NCBI GenBank assembly: GCA_018831265.1
Contig: JAHJCO010000005.1
Span: 1-64,000, forward strand
Direction of reading: 5' to 3'
DNA: 64,000 nt
From: Actinomycetota bacterium
GTDB lineage: Bacteria; Actinomycetota; Geothermincolia; Fen-727; Anoxymicrobiaceae
Part shown: piece by piece, positions 43,804 through 52,665 of the stretch
Layout of the letters: every line of letters begins with the position of its first letter
Position numbering within the stretch: position 1 is the first letter of the stretch
Notes under the pieces: generated by a model
Seen by the model: only the letters and a program-made list of their open reading frames with translations
What the model was told of the DNA's origin: nothing
Database searches by the model: none
Made by a program: the position numbers and the translations under genes

Positions 43804-46211
43804 CCTCTAGCCTCAGGGAACGCTGGTCGAAGTACGACTGGCTGGTGCTGCTGGGGCTCACCGCCCTCGCGGTACTGGCGTGGTCCAGAGTGCTGTTCAG
43901 CCGCCAGTGGTCGTTCGGTGTCGAGGTCGATTTTCTACGCCAGTTCTACCCGGCCCGTGTGTACGCGGCCGACATGCTCAGCCGGGGGACCTTTCCCCTC
44001 TGGAGCCCGTACGTGCTTGCCGGGCAACCGTACTTCGCCTCGTTCCAGACCGCGATGCTCTATCCCCCCAACCTGGGTGCGCTCGGGCTCTACGCCGCCT
44101 TCGGGCTCTCCTGGGGCCTGAAGGTCCAGTGCGCGCTCGTGGTATTCCACCTGTGGCTGGCCGGTATCTTCACCTACCTGCTGGCCCGCGACCTGGAGGT
44201 GGGGCGCGCGGGTTCGGCCGTGGCGGCGGTCACCTTCATGTTCGCCGGGTTCATGACCGCCCACGCAGGGCACATCAACCAGGTCAGCTCCGCGGCCTGG
44301 ATGCCCCTGGTGTTTCTGCTCTTCAACCGCGCTCTAGCCCGCAGGAAGCTGGGGTACGCGGTGGGGGCGGGGGTGGCGATGACCGTCGCCCTGCTGGCGG
44401 GCCACCTGCAGTCCGTCTTTTACCTGTGCTGCCTGCTGCTTGGTCTGGTGGTATTCAAGGCGGTGCAGCACCACCGCTCCGACCCCCACACCTGCGGGCT
44501 CTTCATGGGGCTGGGCCTGCTGGCGGTGACCGTGGCGCTGGCGGCGGGGCTGGCCGCCGCCCAGCTCGTGCCCACCTACGAGCTCATCGGCGTGTCCACC
44601 CGCAGCCACATACCGTATGCCATAGCCCAGGCAGGCAGCCTGCCGCGCTGGCAGACGGTGAACCTGCTCTTCCCGCACTTCTTCGGCTCCAGCCCCGAGA
44701 GCTACTTCGGCGGCTGGGCCATGTGGGAGACGTACGGCTACTTCGGTATCGTAGCCCTGGCCCTGGGGGTGGTCGCGTGGCTCCGGAGGCGCAAGGGCTG
44801 GGTCATCTTCTTCTGGGCCGCGCTATTGCTGGCGATCATCCTCGCCTGGGGCCCCGACGGGGGCCTGTTCACCCTGCTGTACGACGCGCGCCTCTTCTTC
44901 AACCGCTTCCATAATCCGGCGAGGATACTGGTCGTGGTGGGCTTCGCCGGCGCCATGCTGGCCGGGTTCGGGGCCGACCACCTCACCTCCGTGGTGGACG
45001 AGCCGGAGAAGGTGCGGTTCCGATCCGCCATCCACGTGGTGATCGCGGTGGCGGTGACCGTGCTGCTGGTCGCGGTGGCCCTCTCTTCCGTCATGCTCGC
45101 GCGCGGGTCGAACAGGAGGCTGGAGGCCCTCATCGCCATGAAGGGCATGATCTTCCCGCTGGTGCTGCTGGCGGGCCTGCTGGGTGTGCTGCTGCTGGCG
45201 CGTTTCTCGGATGCGCCGAAGCAGTGGCTGGGTGCGGGGCTGGTGGCCCTGGTGATCATCGACATCGTGCTGATGAACATGCCATGGGTGATGGTCCAGG
45301 TGAACCCCGACGACCTGTACGGCGACCGCGGCGCCTCGGGCTACGTCGCCAGCCAACCCGGGCTTTTCAGGGTGGAGACGGACGCTCACACCATGTACGA
45401 CTCCCTGGACAACGGGGCGCTGTACGGCCTGGAGAAGTCGTGCGGCGACGATTCCCTGGTCATAGGGGACTACGACCGCTATCGCGAGATAATCGTGCCG
45501 CAGGTGAACCCCGGGGTGCAGCCCAGTCTGATGTACGAGGGGGCGGTGCTCTCTCCGATGCTCGACGTCATGAACGACACCTACTTCATGATGCGCCAGC
45601 CCATGCCCCCGGTCCTGGCCGAGGGGAAGTACGACTACCTGGGGTACTACGGCACGGTCAACGTCTACCGGAACAGGACGGCGCTGCCCAGGGCGTGGGT
45701 GAGCGACGCGGTCGCCTTCCGCGACAACGAGCAGGTCTACGAGGAGATAGTGAGGACGCGCGGCGATGAAATCCGCCAGACGGCGTACGTGGTGTACCCG
45801 GAGGGGATCCCCGACGGCGAACAGAGCTCGTTCATCCCGGCGGTGAAGGGCCCCGTGACCGCTTCCCGGCGCGGGCCGCACAGGCTGGTGCTGGACGTCG
45901 ATCCCGGGGCGGAAGGCCTCCTGGTCGTTTCAGAGGTATACTATCCGGGCTGGGAAGCATACGTTGACGGCCGCAAGACAGAGATCCTGAAGACCGACCT
46001 GGCCTTCCGGGGTGTGATTCTCGAGGGGGGCCAGTCGAAGGTCGAGTTCGTCTTCCGCCCCCGGTCCCTGAGGATGGGTATCGTCGTGTCGCTCGCGGCG
46101 GCGGGAGCGGTACTCATCTTCCTGCTGGTGAGGTTGGCCTTGTGGTTCTTCCGCAGGCGTAGAGCTGGAGCATCCATTGAAGCTGTCGGTCCTGATGCCG
46201 GTCCACAATGA
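43800..46211 (+). CDS. YfhO-family membrane protein (GT-C-like)
   Basis: An 803-residue protein with about 13 helices and a large C-terminal extracellular region (about 500-770). Family features are FLRQFYPARVYAADML, GTFPLWSPYVLAGQPYF and MFAGFMTAHAGHINQVSS. The Bacillus homologue YfhO is involved in glycosylating wall or lipoteichoic polymers using lipid-linked sugar; by analogy this may attach a side sugar outside the membrane. The TTG start is in a TTGA overlap with the DUF2079 stop. Its end overlaps the next glycosyltransferase gene by 35 bases; that neighbour would make the polyprenyl-phosphate sugar it needs. Confidence 0.83.
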   Translation: MTSSLRERWSKYDWLVLLGLTALAVLAWSRVLFSRQWSFGVEVDFLRQFYPARVYAADMLSRGTFPLWSPYVLAGQPYFASFQTAMLYPPNLGALGLYAAFGLSWGLKVQCALVVFHLWLAGIFTYLLARDLEVGRAGSAVAAVTFMFAGFMTAHAGHINQVSSAAWMPLVFLLFNRALARRKLGYAVGAGVAMTVALLAGHLQSVFYLCCLLLGLVVFKAVQHHRSDPHTCGLFMGLGLLAVTVALAAGLAAAQLVPTYELIGVSTRSHIPYAIAQAGSLPRWQTVNLLFPHFFGSSPESYFGGWAMWETYGYFGIVALALGVVAWLRRRKGWVIFFWAALLLAIILAWGPDGGLFTLLYDARLFFNRFHNPARILVVVGFAGAMLAGFGADHLTSVVDEPEKVRFRSAIHVVIAVAVTVLLVAVALSSVMLARGSNRRLEALIAMKGMIFPLVLLAGLLGVLLLARFSDAPKQWLGAGLVALVIIDIVLMNMPWVMVQVNPDDLYGDRGASGYVASQPGLFRVETDAHTMYDSLDNGALYGLEKSCGDDSLVIGDYDRYREIIVPQVNPGVQPSLMYEGAVLSPMLDVMNDTYFMMRQPMPPVLAEGKYDYLGYYGTVNVYRNRTALPRAWVSDAVAFRDNEQVYEEIVRTRGDEIRQTAYVVYPEGIPDGEQSSFIPAVKGPVTASRRGPHRLVLDVDPGAEGLLVVSEVYYPGWEAYVDGRKTEILKTDLAFRGVILEGGQSKVEFVFRPRSLRMGIVVSLAAAGAVLIFLLVRLALWFFRRRRAGASIEAVGPDAGPQ

Positions 46212-46866
46212 AGAGAGCACCATCGACGAGATAGTCGCTCGGGTTCGCGCCGTTGATCTGGGGGACGTCGAGAAGGAGATCGTGGTGGTGGACGACGCTT
46301 CCACCGACTGCACTCCAGCGAGACTCGAGGCCTACGCGGCGGACCCCGACGTGACCGTGGTGACCCACCCCGCCAACCGGGGCAAAGGGGCGGCCATCCG
46401 GACCGCGCTGGCGAGCGCTACCGGGGACATGGTGATAATCCAGGACGCCGACCTCGAGTACGATCCCGGCGACTACCCCCGGCTCATCGCACCCGTGGTG
46501 GAGGGGAGGGCCGACGTGGTATACGGCAGCCGGTTCAGCGGCTCGGTCGAGAACATGGCGTTCCCCCACTGGCTGGCCAACAAGATCCTGGCACTCACCG
46601 CGACCATCCTGTTCTTCCACCGGGTGACCGACGAGGCCACCTGCTACAAGGTGCTGCGCACCGACCTGCTGCGCTCCTTCGGACTGTCCTGCGAGCGCTT
46701 CGAGTTCTGCCCGGAGGTGACGGCCAAGACCCTGCGCGGCGGTTACCGCCTGGTCGAGGTGCCCATCTCCTACCACGCGCGCACCATCGAGGCCGGCAAG
46801 AAGATACGCTGGACGGACGGCCTCGAGGCGGTCTGGACCCTGGTGAAGTTCCGCTTCAAGCGGTAG
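46177..46866 (+). CDS. GT2 dolichyl/polyprenyl-phosphate sugar synthase
   Basis: A 229-residue GT2 enzyme of the DPM1/GtrB type without C-terminal membrane helices. It has LMPVHNEESTIDEIV, VVVDDASTD, the metal motif QDADLEYDPGDYP, YGSRFSG and the ending YHARTIEAGKKIRW. It would transfer a sugar from a nucleotide donor to polyprenyl phosphate, supplying the GT-C enzymes encoded just upstream. The TTG at 46177 follows TGGAG and lies inside the YfhO-like gene by 35 bases. Confidence 0.88.
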   Translation: MKLSVLMPVHNEESTIDEIVARVRAVDLGDVEKEIVVVDDASTDCTPARLEAYAADPDVTVVTHPANRGKGAAIRTALASATGDMVIIQDADLEYDPGDYPRLIAPVVEGRADVVYGSRFSGSVENMAFPHWLANKILALTATILFFHRVTDEATCYKVLRTDLLRSFGLSCERFEFCPEVTAKTLRGGYRLVEVPISYHARTIEAGKKIRWTDGLEAVWTLVKFRFKR

Positions 46867-46922
46867 CGCCACATCCCCGCGTTACAGCCACCAGACGTCG
46901 ACAACCGTGGGGCAACCTATCG

Positions 46923-47028
46923 TGAAAGAAAACCTCAAACCATTTCTTTCAATGAAAGAAAACCTCAGACCATTTCTTTCAAGGTGAAAGTTTTGGTCTG
47001 AGGTGATCTTTCAGAGGTGATCTTTCAG
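46923..47028. repeat. Three 29-nt units with tandem half-duplication, copy 4
   Basis: Two direct units (46923-46951, 46953-46981) are followed by one inverted unit (46985-47013), then a partial repeat of its end (GAGGTGATCTTTCAG). The first two differ at a single base in the core (CTCAAACC against CTCAGACC). It lies between convergent genes ending at 46866 and 47030. Confidence 0.85.
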
Positions 47029-47029
47029 G

Positions 47030-50000
47030 TTACTGGGGGCAACCTATCGAGTCGGTGGCCCAGGTGTCGTTGGCCCCGTACATGGCACGCTCGACAACCA
47101 CGTTCTGGTTGCTGGTCACCTTCGTGGATACCTCCCACTGGTCGGGGACCGTATCCGACACGTTGAAGGTCATGCGCGAGTTGGGAGGGATCTGGGCGCT
47201 GGGACCCTCGACCTGGCCGGTGGCGGTCATGTAGGTGAGGTTGACCGTTGCCGCAGTGGTGGACGGGTTCTGCACCAGGACCCAGGTCTCCATCCCGCCG
47301 TTGGTACACCCCTCGGCCAGGAACCAGACCTTGGCCGACGCGAAGGCGCCGATGGAGTCCGTCGCCCACGCCCGGCCGTTGCCGAACATGGACCTCTCGG
47401 CGATGACACCCTGGCTGCAGGTGACCTTGGTCGAGACGTCCCAGACGTTGGGGACGGTGTCGCTGACCGCGAATGTCTGCCGGGAGTTGGCGGTCATCGT
47501 CACCGAAGGCCCGTCCACCTTCCCGTCGGCGGTCATGTACTCGAGTGTGACGTTGGCCGCGCCCTCATTGGGGTTCTGGACCAGGATCCAGGTCTCCATG
47601 CCGCCGTTGGTACAGCCTTCGGCCAGGTACCAGGAGTTGCTCTTCGCCACCACGCCGACCGAGTCGGTGGCCCAGGCCCTGCCGTTGCCGAACATGGAGC
47701 GTTCCGCCACCACCGGGATGTTGCTGGTCACCTTGGTCGATACGTTGTACTCCGCGGGGACGTACTCGGACACGTTGAACGTCTTGCGGGTCTTCTCCGG
47801 TATCTCGACGGTGCCGCCAGGCACGGGACCCGCCGGGGTCATGTAGGTGAGGGTCACGGTCGCGATGGCGGCCTGGGGGTTCTGGACCAGGATCCATGTC
47901 TCCATGCCGCCGTTGGTACAGCCTTCGGCCAGGTACCAGGTCTTGGACGGCAGGCGCGCCCCGATCGACTCGGTCGCATAGACCTGGTCCGGGCCATAGA
48001 CGGAGCGCTCGGCGATTATGCTCAGGTCGCTGGAGACCATGGTGGAGACGTCCCACCTGTCCGGGCAGGTATCCGCTACATTGAAGGTCATGCGTGACTC
48101 CGGCGGGATGGCCACCGACGGGCCCGCTACCTCACCCGTGTCCGTCATGTAGGTAAGCTGCACGTTCGCCTGCGTGGTGTTGGGGTTCTGCACCAGGACC
48201 CAGGTCTGCATCCCACCGTTCGTGCAGCCCTCGGCCAGGTACCAGCGGTTCTGGTTCCCCTGGAGCTGGAGCTGGTAGGAGAGCAGGAGCTCGCCGAACC
48301 CCTCCTGGACATCGTCGTGGAAGGAGTTGTAGTAGACCTTGCCCTTGCCGACGGGGAACGAAACGGCCAGGGGAGAGTTGTTGGCCTGTCCCTCGTAGAA
48401 CGTCTGCACGTTGGCGGTAAGGTACTTCTTCACACCGCTTTTCGCCGCCTTGACGACGATCCAGCCACCCTTGTCGTAGGTGATCTTCTGGGCCGACAGG
48501 CCCGTATAGGACTTCAGCCCGTTGTCGACGATGTTGGCCGTGACCTGCTGCTTGTTGCCCTGCTGGGCGTCACCCTCGGTCTTGACGAACTCCACTTTCG
48601 AGGTCCCCCAGCACTTCTCGATGATCCTGTAACCGGCGAAGTCGCTGAGGAAGAGCTGCCCCCCCGCGCTCAGGAAATCCTTGATGACCTGCATGTTGCC
48701 CAGATCCTCGTACAGGTGCAGTATCTGGGAGGAGCAACCCACGAACACCGAGGAGAACTCGTCCATCAGGCATTTGTTGCTGAGGTCCATCATCCTGAGC
48801 ACAGCCCCGTCAAGGCCGCACCCGTCCAGTACCACGCTGTAGTGGCTGAAGTCACCGTCGATGACCCCGTACTCCGACAGACCTTCCGGGTAAGCCAGCC
48901 TGGCGTCTATGTCGGCGGTGTTCTTGGCTTCCTGGACGGTGACTATCGTGGCGTCCTGCTGCAGCGGCTTGTCGTTGTACCACTCGGCCTCCCAGAGGGG
49001 CCGATCGGGGGTGAACGACACGGTATACTGCCCGGGGGCGAGCCCCCCTATGTAGTACGACCCGTTCTCATCCGTCTTGGTGTCGCCCATCGTGGTCCAG
49101 GTCTCGCCGACCTTCCTGAAGGCGAGAATGCCCACGTCGTTCTCCCCGAACAGCGGGTAATTGTGCTTCTGGCAGTCGATCCTGACCTCGCCGGAGATCG
49201 ATCCCGCCCTGGTCAGCGCCGCGTTGATGTTCGGCTTCACCTGGCCCTTGAGGAGAGTGACCGGGTTGGCGTCGTCGACGGACCCCTTGTTGTTGTAGTA
49301 CTCCGCGATGTGTGTCTTGAAGCCGAGGGGGCCGGTGGCGGGATCGAAGAACACCACGCAGTTCGGGCCGAAGACGGGTCCGATGATGAACTGTCCCGAG
49401 GCATTGGTGGTCCCCGAGGCCATCACCTCCCACTCCTCGTCCTCGTTCAACTGGAGGGCCTGGACCGAGCAGTCTTCGACATTTGCGCCCGCGGTATCGG
49501 TCACGCGCCCGGAGATGCGGCCGCCTTTTTCGAGCATGGCGTCGATGTTGGGGGTCTCCACCCCGGCGTGCACGACCACGGGTGTGGCGTCCTCCTCCAG
49601 CAGGGCGTTGTCGTACCACTCGCCTCTATACCAGGGATCCCCCGGGAGCTCGTTGAAGTGGATCATGTACGACCCCCCGTTGAGCGGGGTGGCCGACTCG
49701 TAATCCCCGTCGACGTCCGTCAGCACCGTCTCTATCAGGGTGAGCACGTAGTCGTGAGCGTCCCAGACCATCCGGTAGATCTCGACGCCGTACCCCTCCA
49801 GCGGGACCGCGCCCACGTCACTAACCACGGTGCCGCTGATGGAGCCCCCGACCTGGACGACCGCGTTTATGTTGGGGGTGATAGCGCCGTCCTCGACGTC
49901 GATGACGTCGGCTTTGGAGGCCTCGTCCTTGTCGTTGTACCACTCGGGCAGGAAGACGGGGTCGACCTTGGCGAACTGGACGATGCACGTCCCGGTGTTG

Positions 50001-50260
50001 TCGGGAGGGGGGGTAGCTATGTCATCCAGCTGGTAGTTCCCCGTGCCGTCGGTGGTGGTGCTGTCGTAGAGGGTCTGGCCGTCGGTCGCAAACGCCTCGA
50101 CCATCACACCCACCGCCGGCCCGCCAGCCGAGGACTGCACGTTTCCGGAGACCGAGCCTGTCTGGGCCGCGGCCGTCTGCGTGAACGCGGGGACAAAGGC
50201 GCAGGCGAGAAGCACCGCCAGCATCAAGGAAAGGAACCTACCCCGTGACCTGGTCCTCAT
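47030..50260 (-). CDS. Secreted carboxypeptidase-regulatory-like protein with four WYLAEG repeats
   Basis: A 1,076-residue exported protein. A signal peptide (about 1-33) is followed by four CarboxypepD_reg-like beta-sandwiches (about 35-455), each ending in a stretch like LPEWYNDK, RGEWYDNA, IAEYYNNK or EAEWYNDK. A middle region (about 460-665) resembles a ThuA/GATase-like alpha/beta fold (GGQLFLSDFAGYRII). Four repeat units close the protein, each starting W(Y/F)LAEGCTNGGM and the last ending at SIGCPQ, so the register matches the giant protein at 10.4 kb. Adhesion or surface structure is likelier than catalysis. ATG 50260 follows GGAGGT. The gene is monocistronic and divergent from the ABC exporter. 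Confidence 0.85.
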   Translation of the reverse strand: MRTRSRGRFLSLMLAVLLACAFVPAFTQTAAAQTGSVSGNVQSSAGGPAVGVMVEAFATDGQTLYDSTTTDGTGNYQLDDIATPPPDNTGTCIVQFAKVDPVFLPEWYNDKDEASKADVIDVEDGAITPNINAVVQVGGSISGTVVSDVGAVPLEGYGVEIYRMVWDAHDYVLTLIETVLTDVDGDYESATPLNGGSYMIHFNELPGDPWYRGEWYDNALLEEDATPVVVHAGVETPNIDAMLEKGGRISGRVTDTAGANVEDCSVQALQLNEDEEWEVMASGTTNASGQFIIGPVFGPNCVVFFDPATGPLGFKTHIAEYYNNKGSVDDANPVTLLKGQVKPNINAALTRAGSISGEVRIDCQKHNYPLFGENDVGILAFRKVGETWTTMGDTKTDENGSYYIGGLAPGQYTVSFTPDRPLWEAEWYNDKPLQQDATIVTVQEAKNTADIDARLAYPEGLSEYGVIDGDFSHYSVVLDGCGLDGAVLRMMDLSNKCLMDEFSSVFVGCSSQILHLYEDLGNMQVIKDFLSAGGQLFLSDFAGYRIIEKCWGTSKVEFVKTEGDAQQGNKQQVTANIVDNGLKSYTGLSAQKITYDKGGWIVVKAAKSGVKKYLTANVQTFYEGQANNSPLAVSFPVGKGKVYYNSFHDDVQEGFGELLLSYQLQLQGNQNRWYLAEGCTNGGMQTWVLVQNPNTTQANVQLTYMTDTGEVAGPSVAIPPESRMTFNVADTCPDRWDVSTMVSSDLSIIAERSVYGPDQVYATESIGARLPSKTWYLAEGCTNGGMETWILVQNPQAAIATVTLTYMTPAGPVPGGTVEIPEKTRKTFNVSEYVPAEYNVSTKVTSNIPVVAERSMFGNGRAWATDSVGVVAKSNSWYLAEGCTNGGMETWILVQNPNEGAANVTLEYMTADGKVDGPSVTMTANSRQTFAVSDTVPNVWDVSTKVTCSQGVIAERSMFGNGRAWATDSIGAFASAKVWFLAEGCTNGGMETWVLVQNPSTTAATVNLTYMTATGQVEGPSAQIPPNSRMTFNVSDTVPDQWEVSTKVTSNQNVVVERAMYGANDTWATDSIGCPQ

Positions 50261-50631
50261 TGTGAGACCTCCATGTCCATCTGCTGTTCAACCCAAGAAC
50301 GATCACGCGAGCACGCCGCCCACAGCGATTTCTATCCCCTGGTGTCCGCCCAGCCCGAACGGCGGTGACATCGCGGATATCCGGCTTTTTTTCCCGCACG
50401 CCGCCCTTCACCGGAATATATAACGGATTATACGCGAAAAAGTGTCTTGCAGTGCCCCGTTGAGCGGTCCGTGGCCCTGTCCGGGCCCGCGGACCCACCT
50501 CCCCGGCCGCCGTCCAACGTGGGGTCGGAGGCGGGTTATGAGACCGACAGTCTGGTAAAATCTATCGATTGACCCTGATGGACGCGGATCCGGTCCGCGG
50601 CCGAATGAAGCAGATTACGGGGAATACGTCT
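50261..50631. other. Divergent intergenic region between the repeat protein and the Wzm gene
   Basis: About 370 bp with no gene I can support. On the minus strand TATAAT at 50427-50432 could be the -10 of the leftward gene, leaving a leader of about 160 bases. A stretch CGGATATCCGGCTTTTTTT (about 50378-50396) is a palindrome followed by T residues. Toward the right, TAAAAT near 50556 could be a -10 for the exporter. An upstream in-frame ATG at 50605 is an alternative start for the permease. Confidence 0.45.
50427..50432 (-). promoter_or_regulatory. Candidate -10 box for the secreted repeat protein
   Basis: TATAAT on the minus strand within CGCGTATAATCC. The downstream leader of about 160 bases is long for this window. 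No good -35 was found. Confidence 0.35.
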
Positions 50632-51465
50632 ATGCTGGACAGGCTCAAAGACCTCTGGGCGCACCGGGAGCTCCTTTTCAATATGACCAAGAAGGAGCTC
50701 AAGGTGAAGTACAAGCGCTCCGTACTGGGATTCTTCTGGTCGTTCATGACTCCGCTGGTAATGCTGGCGGTCTTCGCCCTGGTGTTCGCCATCCTGGCAG
50801 GCAATGGCGTGATGCAGTGGTACGTGGTCTACATAATAGCCGGCCTCTTCCCATGGCTGTTCTTCGTGAACTCCGTCACACAGTCGGTGGGGACGGTGGT
50901 GGGCAATCCGGGGCTGGTGAAGAAGGTCTACTTCCCGAGGGAGATCCTGCCGCTGGCCGCCATCGGGGCCAACGTCTTCCACTTCGCGCTGCAGATGCTG
51001 GTGCTCTTCGTTTTCCTGCTCGCCATCGGGTGGCACTTCTCCATCCACCTGCTCTACCTGCCCCTGGTGTTCCTGCTGGAGGTCGCATTCACGCTCGGCC
51101 TGTGCATGTTCGTCTCGGCGGCGAACGTCTACCTGCGCGACGTGCAGCACTTCGTCGAGGTCGCAACCATGGCCTGGTTCTGGCTGACCCCCATCGTCTA
51201 CCTGGTGGGCCAGGTCATGAACGTGCTGGGCGGGTGGTTCCGCCTGTACCTGCTGAACCCGATGACCAATATCACCGAGCTCTGGCAGTTCATTATCTAC
51301 AACCCGCACTACTATGCCCCGGAGTCATACGAGGCGGGGGCCATGCAGGTCAACTACCTCTCCTTCTGGGGCATTACCGGGACCGCGGTCCTTTCGGTGC
51401 TGCTGGTCGTATTCGGGTACTGGTACTTCGTGAGGAAGGAGCGCGGCTTCGCCGAGCAGATATAG
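50632..51465 (+). CDS. wzm: ABC-2 type polysaccharide export permease
   Basis: A 277-residue membrane protein with six helices of the ABC2_membrane family. It shows the Wzm/TagG features: HRELLFNMTKKELKVKYKRS, LGFFWSFMTPLVMLAVF and, near the end, FRLYLLNPMTNITELW. It would form the channel that moves a lipid-linked glycan across the membrane. I choose ATG 50632 because GGGGAA lies upstream; ATG 50605 would add nine residues. The ATPase gene follows after 14 bp. Confidence 0.92.
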   Translation: MLDRLKDLWAHRELLFNMTKKELKVKYKRSVLGFFWSFMTPLVMLAVFALVFAILAGNGVMQWYVVYIIAGLFPWLFFVNSVTQSVGTVVGNPGLVKKVYFPREILPLAAIGANVFHFALQMLVLFVFLLAIGWHFSIHLLYLPLVFLLEVAFTLGLCMFVSAANVYLRDVQHFVEVATMAWFWLTPIVYLVGQVMNVLGGWFRLYLLNPMTNITELWQFIIYNPHYYAPESYEAGAMQVNYLSFWGITGTAVLSVLLVVFGYWYFVRKERGFAEQI

Positions 51466-51479
51466 GGACGTGGGCTAAG

Positions 51480-52652
51480 ATGGCAAACGCGATAGAGATA
51501 AATGACGTCTCCAAGATGTTCAAGCTCTACCACGAGAACGTGCAGAGCCTGAAGGAGAAAGTGCTCTTCTTCCGCAAGCGGGGCTTCGAGGAGTTCTGGG
51601 CCTTGAAGGACGTCAGCGTGGAAGTGGAAGAGGGCGAGACCCTCGGCGTCATAGGTGCCAACGGTTCGGGCAAGTCCACCCTGCTCAAGTGCATGACCCG
51701 TATCCTCTACCCCACGAAGGGGACAATCGTCACCAACGGGACCATCGCGGCGCTGCTCGAGCTTGGCGCCGGGTTCCAGCCGGACCTCACCGGCCGCGAG
51801 AACGTGTACCTGAACGCCTCCATCCTGGGCTTCTCGCGCAGGGAGGTGGACCGCAGGTTCGACGAGATAGTGGCCTTTGCCGAGATGGAGCGCTTCATAG
51901 ACAACTACGTGCGCAATTACTCCAGCGGGATGTACATCCGGCTGGGGTTCGCGGTGGCCATCAGCGTGGACCCCGACATCCTTATCATCGACGAGGTGCT
52001 GGCGGTGGGGGACGAGGCGTTCCAGCGAAAGTGCATCGAGCGCATCGAGGAGATACAGCAGGCGGGCAAGACCATCGTGTTCGTGACCCACAACGTGGAC
52101 ATCACCAAGGAGATCTGCACAAAGGTGATCATGCTGGACCAGGGCGAGGTGGTGAAGGAGGGCAGCCCCAAGGAGGTCGTCAACTACTACCACATGGCCA
52201 TGGAGACCGAGGAGCCCGGCACCGAGTTCGGCAACCGCAAGATAGTGGTCAAGGGCGTGGCCCTGCTCGACCAGGATGACAAGGCCGTGATGGACTTCTA
52301 CACCGGGCAGACGATGAAGGTGAGGGTGCTCTACGAGTGCAGCGAGCCGGTGGACGATCCGGTCTTCGGGTTCTCCATAGACGACTACCGCGGCTTCACC
52401 GCCTATGGCACCAACACCAAGCTCAAGGGCATGAACCTGGGGACTCTCTCGGGGGAGGGCGTGGTCGAGTTCGAGATGAACTCCCTGCCCATGCTCGACG
52501 GGCGCTACCTGGTGAGCGTGGCCATACACTCGCGCGACGAGAAGACCGTCTACCACTGGCTGGACAAGAGGTTCCCGTTCGACATGCACTCCGACATCGA
52601 CGATGCCGGGCTGCTCTACATCCCCACGGAGGTGACGGTGACCCCGCTGTAG
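51480..52652 (+). CDS. wzt: ABC polysaccharide export ATPase with C-terminal glycan-binding domain
   Basis: A 390-residue ATPase. Walker A is GANGSGKST (59-67), the signature region is NYSSGMYIRLGFAVAI, Walker B is ILIIDEVLAVGDEAF and the switch His is in VFVTHNVD. Residues about 250-390 are a Wzt_C-type beta-sandwich (IVVKGVALLDQDDKAVMDFY onward), which in known systems binds the modified non-reducing end of the glycan and licenses export. The ATG at 51480 is 14 bp after the permease stop. A methyltransferase carrying a helical module follows 13 bp later, which fits a capped-glycan export mechanism. Confidence 0.93.
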   Translation: MANAIEINDVSKMFKLYHENVQSLKEKVLFFRKRGFEEFWALKDVSVEVEEGETLGVIGANGSGKSTLLKCMTRILYPTKGTIVTNGTIAALLELGAGFQPDLTGRENVYLNASILGFSRREVDRRFDEIVAFAEMERFIDNYVRNYSSGMYIRLGFAVAISVDPDILIIDEVLAVGDEAFQRKCIERIEEIQQAGKTIVFVTHNVDITKEICTKVIMLDQGEVVKEGSPKEVVNYYHMAMETEEPGTEFGNRKIVVKGVALLDQDDKAVMDFYTGQTMKVRVLYECSEPVDDPVFGFSIDDYRGFTAYGTNTKLKGMNLGTLSGEGVVEFEMNSLPMLDGRYLVSVAIHSRDEKTVYHWLDKRFPFDMHSDIDDAGLLYIPTEVTVTPL

Positions 52653-52665
52653 AGGGGTCGATACC

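Noticed and set aside
46923-47028. Possible small CRISPR array
   Set aside because: The 29-nt units abut with a 1-base gap and lack unique spacers; one unit is inverted. No cas gene is nearby.
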